From Chloroflexota bacterium (GTDB taxonomy: Bacteria; Chloroflexota; Anaerolineae; Caldilineales; Caldilineaceae), in the NCBI GenBank assembly GCA_003451595.1, contig DMDA01000133.1, positions 1-8,461 of the forward strand: DNA of 8,461 bases. Reading direction: 5' to 3'. Numbering within the stretch: position 1 is the first letter of the stretch; each line of letters opens with the position of its first letter. Shown here piece by piece: positions 6,848-8,461 of the stretch. A program made the position numbers and the translations under genes. The notes below the pieces were generated by a model. That model was not told where the DNA came from. It made no database searches and worked only from the letters and a program-made list of their open reading frames with translations.

Positions 6848-8197
6848 TTAGTTTTCCCAATTCTCCAATTGTTCTTTGACCGCTGTCAAGAATTTGTCGC
6901 CCTGCGCGCCGTCCATGACGCGATGGTCAAAGGTGTAGCTCAGGTAGCACATCGGGCGGATGGCGATCACATCGTCGGCGCTGGGCAGGAGCGAGGCGCT
7001 GCTGCTGAGCACCACCGGTCGCTTGACGATGGCGCCGACGCCGAGGATGCCGCTCTGCGGCTGGTTGATGATCGGCGTGGCGATCAGGCTGCCGCCGGTG
7101 CCGTGGTTGGTGATGGTGAAGGTGCCGCCCTGAATCTCGTCGGGCTTGAGCAGCCCTGCGCGCGCACGGTTGACCAGGTCATTGAGCGCACGGGCGATGC
7201 CGGCCAGGCTCAACTCATCGGCGTTGCGAATCACCGGCACGAGCAGCCCGCCCGATTCAGCAGACCGTGTTTCTTCAGGAAACTCGGTTTGTGTTTTTGC
7301 GCGGTCCGGCAGCGCCACGGCCACGCCGATGTGCACCCGCTGGTGGATCACGATGCCGGCGTCGGTGAAGCGGCTATTCGCCAGCGGCACGGCGCGCAGC
7401 CCAGCGACAGCGGCAGCGATGAAGTAGGCGGTGTAGGTGAGCGTGGCGCCATTGCGCGTGTAGGTGCGCTTGTTCGCCTCACGGTGGCGCACGACGTTGG
7501 TCATATCCACTTCGCAGATCGTGGTGACGTGCGGGCTGGTGCGCTTGCTCAAGACCATGTGCTGGGCAATGGCGCGGCGCATCGCTGTGAGCGGCTGAAG
7601 CACGTCGTCGGCAGCGAGCGGCAGTGACGCCGACGCACTCTCCGCTGCGCCTTCTTCTCCTTCCGCCACCTCGCGCTTGACGGTAGCCAGGTATGCCTCC
7701 AGGTCTTTGCGCGTGATGCGCCCACCCAGGCCAGTGCCAGTGACCTGCGCCAGGTCGATGCCATGTTCAGCCGACATGCGCGCCACTACCGGGCTAATAA
7801 ACGCGCGCCCGACAGGTTTCTCGGCTGGCGCCGGTGCAACGGGCGCGACGGCAGGTGGCTCAACCTGTGTTTGCCGAGCGGGAGCTGGCGACGGTGGAGT
7901 AGACGGTGGAGCAGACGGTGGAGTAGACGGTGGAGTAGACGGTGGAGCAGCGATTTCACCAGGCGCGCCGATGGTGGCGATCACCGTGCCGGCGCGGACT
8001 GTGGCGCCTTCCGGTGCGGACACTTCGAGCAGCACGCCAGCGACCGGCGCCGGCACTTCGGTGTCGATCTTGTCGGTGCTGATCGTCAGCAGCGGCTCGT
8101 GTTTGGCGATGGCTTCGCCCGGCTGCTTGAGCCAGCGCAGAATCGTGCCTTCGACGACGCTTTCGCCCATTTGTGGCATTCTGACAATAGTCGCCAT
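6848..8197 (-). CDS. 2-oxo acid dehydrogenase E2, lipoyl acyltransferase
   Basis: E2 forms the core of the complex and moves the acyl group from E1 to CoA with a swinging lipoyl arm. Domains in order: lipoyl domain 1-78 with lipoylated K43 in STDKIDTE; Pro/Ser/Thr linker 84-131; E1/E3-binding domain about 132-170 (FISPVVARMS to LGGRITRKDLEAYL); acidic Ala-rich linker; catalytic domain about 199-449 with the FTITNHGTGGS block and active-site D-H425-R-V-M-D429-G. The lipoyl motif is closest in style to SucB/BkdB-type E2s, but pyruvate, 2-oxoglutarate and branched-chain substrates all remain possible. There is an in-frame insert at about 299-315, where GVAVALPD should run straight into GLLVPVIRNAD. 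The rest is intact and the frame is open, so the protein is probably functional. The ATG has AAGGAG 8 bases upstream. Confidence 0.95.
   Translation of the reverse strand: MATIVRMPQMGESVVEGTILRWLKQPGEAIAKHEPLLTISTDKIDTEVPAPVAGVLLEVSAPEGATVRAGTVIATIGAPGEIAAPPSTPPSTPPSAPPSTPPSPAPARQTQVEPPAVAPVAPAPAEKPVGRAFISPVVARMSAEHGIDLAQVTGTGLGGRITRKDLEAYLATVKREVAEGEEGAAESASASLPLAADDVLQPLTAMRRAIAQHMVLSKRTSPHVTTICEVDMTNVVRHREANKRTYTRNGATLTYTAYFIAAAVAGLRAVPLANSRFTDAGIVIHQRVHIGVAVALPDRAKTQTEFPEETRSAESGGLLVPVIRNADELSLAGIARALNDLVNRARAGLLKPDEIQGGTFTITNHGTGGSLIATPIINQPQSGILGVGAIVKRPVVLSSSASLLPSADDVIAIRPMCYLSYTFDHRVMDGAQGDKFLTAVKEQLENWEN
7261..7291. repeat. Imperfect palindrome inside the E2 catalytic domain
   Basis: Arms 7261-7273 and 7279-7291 (13 bases each) are reverse complements with two mismatches, around a 5-base centre. 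Core arms read AGACCGTGTTTC and GAAACTCGGTTT. The palindrome lies in a segment (about 7253-7303) that is clearly more AT-rich than the surrounding gene and encodes extra residues not expected in the family. It resembles the small palindromic repeats scattered in some bacterial genomes; no second copy was found by eye in this window. Confidence 0.75.
7891..7950. repeat. Minisatellite, five 12-bp units, coding for the E2 linker
   Basis: Five perfect-length units ACGGTGGAGYAG run from 7891 to 7950, varying only at position 10 (T, C, T, T, C). On the coding strand they give a repeated Pro-Pro-Ser-Thr/Ala pattern at about residues 84-103, directly after the lipoyl domain. Each unit is four codons, so copy-number changes would keep the frame and only alter linker length. 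Confidence 0.95.
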
Positions 8198-8205
8198 CCG
8201 CCTTG

Positions 8206-8211
8206 CTCCTT
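8206..8211 (-). promoter_or_regulatory. E2 ribosome binding site sharing bases with the upstream stop
   Basis: AAGGAG (8211-8206) is 8 bases before the E2 ATG at 8197. Its two A bases are the last two of the TAA stop (8212-8210) of the upstream gene. Ribosomes ending the upstream gene would cover this site, which favours coupled translation. Confidence 0.75.
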
Positions 8212-8461
8212 ACTCCACCATCAACCGATCAGCCAATTGCGGCGCGTCCATGTCAGCGCGCTGGAAAAGATATTGTTTTCCGGGTACGGTGGTGAAACCG
8301 GCCACATCGCCGCCGGGCGTCATGGCGACGATGTTCATGTACTGTCCTGCGCTGGCGTCGAGCGTCAACAGGTCGCGCAACGCCTCGCGTCCGGCTTCGA
8401 CCAGCGTCTTGCCACATTTGAGATAGAGCACCAGACTGCGCGCCGTGCCGACCCGGATTGC
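8210..8461 (-). CDS. C-terminal end of a probable asparaginase/isoaspartyl peptidase family protein (partial)
   Basis: The reading frame is open from the window edge to the TAA at 8212-8210, giving the last 83 residues; the N-terminus is outside. The sequence runs AIRVGTARSLVLYLKCGKTL, then EAGREALRDL, then MNIVAMTPGGDVAGFTT and a short polar end. This resembles the C-terminal beta-subunit part of N-terminal nucleophile hydrolases of the glycosylasparaginase/isoaspartyl peptidase family, where a GxA(R)xVV helix is followed by a strand giving Asp/Pro-Gly-Gly-like turns. The catalytic Thr would be upstream and cannot be checked. A GTG at 8431 exists in frame, but the frame continues above it in matching sequence, so it is not the start. 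The gene ends 12 bases before E2. Confidence 0.55.
   Translation of the reverse strand, partial: AIRVGTARSLVLYLKCGKTLVEAGREALRDLLTLDASAGQYMNIVAMTPGGDVAGFTTVPGKQYLFQRADMDAPQLADRLMVE

Noticed and set aside
7677..8426. Plus-strand frame with Gly/Asp/Val repeats
   Set aside because: The repeat is simply the other strand of the E2 linker minisatellite.

Overview
The window is GC-rich bacterial DNA carrying eight genes. One gene is on the plus strand at the left end. Seven are on the minus strand and occupy the rest; the rightmost runs off the edge. Gaps are short (longest 160 bases), and two junctions are 4-base stop/start overlaps. The gene content, two lipobox-bearing exported proteins and the small-repeat load would suit a member of the Chloroflexota (Caldilineae, Anaerolineae or Chloroflexia type). 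That placement is an impression from protein style, not a demonstrated assignment.

Layout. Bases 1-128 hold a good extended -10 promoter candidate for a plus-strand lipoprotein with two tandem DsbA-like thioredoxin domains (129-1535). Bases 1536-1695 form a convergent gap with a strong hairpin and a 15-bp tandem duplication that reaches the stop codon of the next gene. On the minus strand, read right to left, the order is: the C-terminal end of a probable asparaginase/isoaspartyl peptidase family protein (8461-8210); a 2-oxo acid dehydrogenase E2 acyltransferase (8197-6848); a repeat-rich 132-base gap; dihydrolipoyl dehydrogenase E3 (6715-5282); a YbgC/4HBT-type acyl-CoA thioesterase (5268-4807); a metallo-beta-lactamase-fold hydrolase (4810-3875); a 113-base gap; an NAD-dependent sugar epimerase/dehydratase (3761-2805); and an MltG-type endolytic transglycosylase (2808-1696).

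How the genes may work together. E2 and E3 are two of the three parts of a 2-oxo acid dehydrogenase complex, which makes an acyl-CoA and NADH. No E1 is visible, so the substrate is unknown. The thioesterase, 13 bases after E3 and overlapping the hydrolase, could act on acyl-CoA esters, but this link is only positional. The epimerase-MltG pair looks like an envelope unit (sugar nucleotide plus peptidoglycan cleavage). The DsbA-like lipoprotein would act on disulfides outside the membrane.

The most unusual signal is inside the E2 gene. A short palindrome (7261-7291) lies in an AT-richer, in-frame segment that adds about 17 residues to the catalytic domain, at a turn that is normally tight. It looks like a small palindromic repeat that inserted into a conserved protein and stayed in frame. 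The same gene has a 5 x 12-bp minisatellite encoding its Pro-rich linker, and the gap after it contains related direct and inverted repeats.
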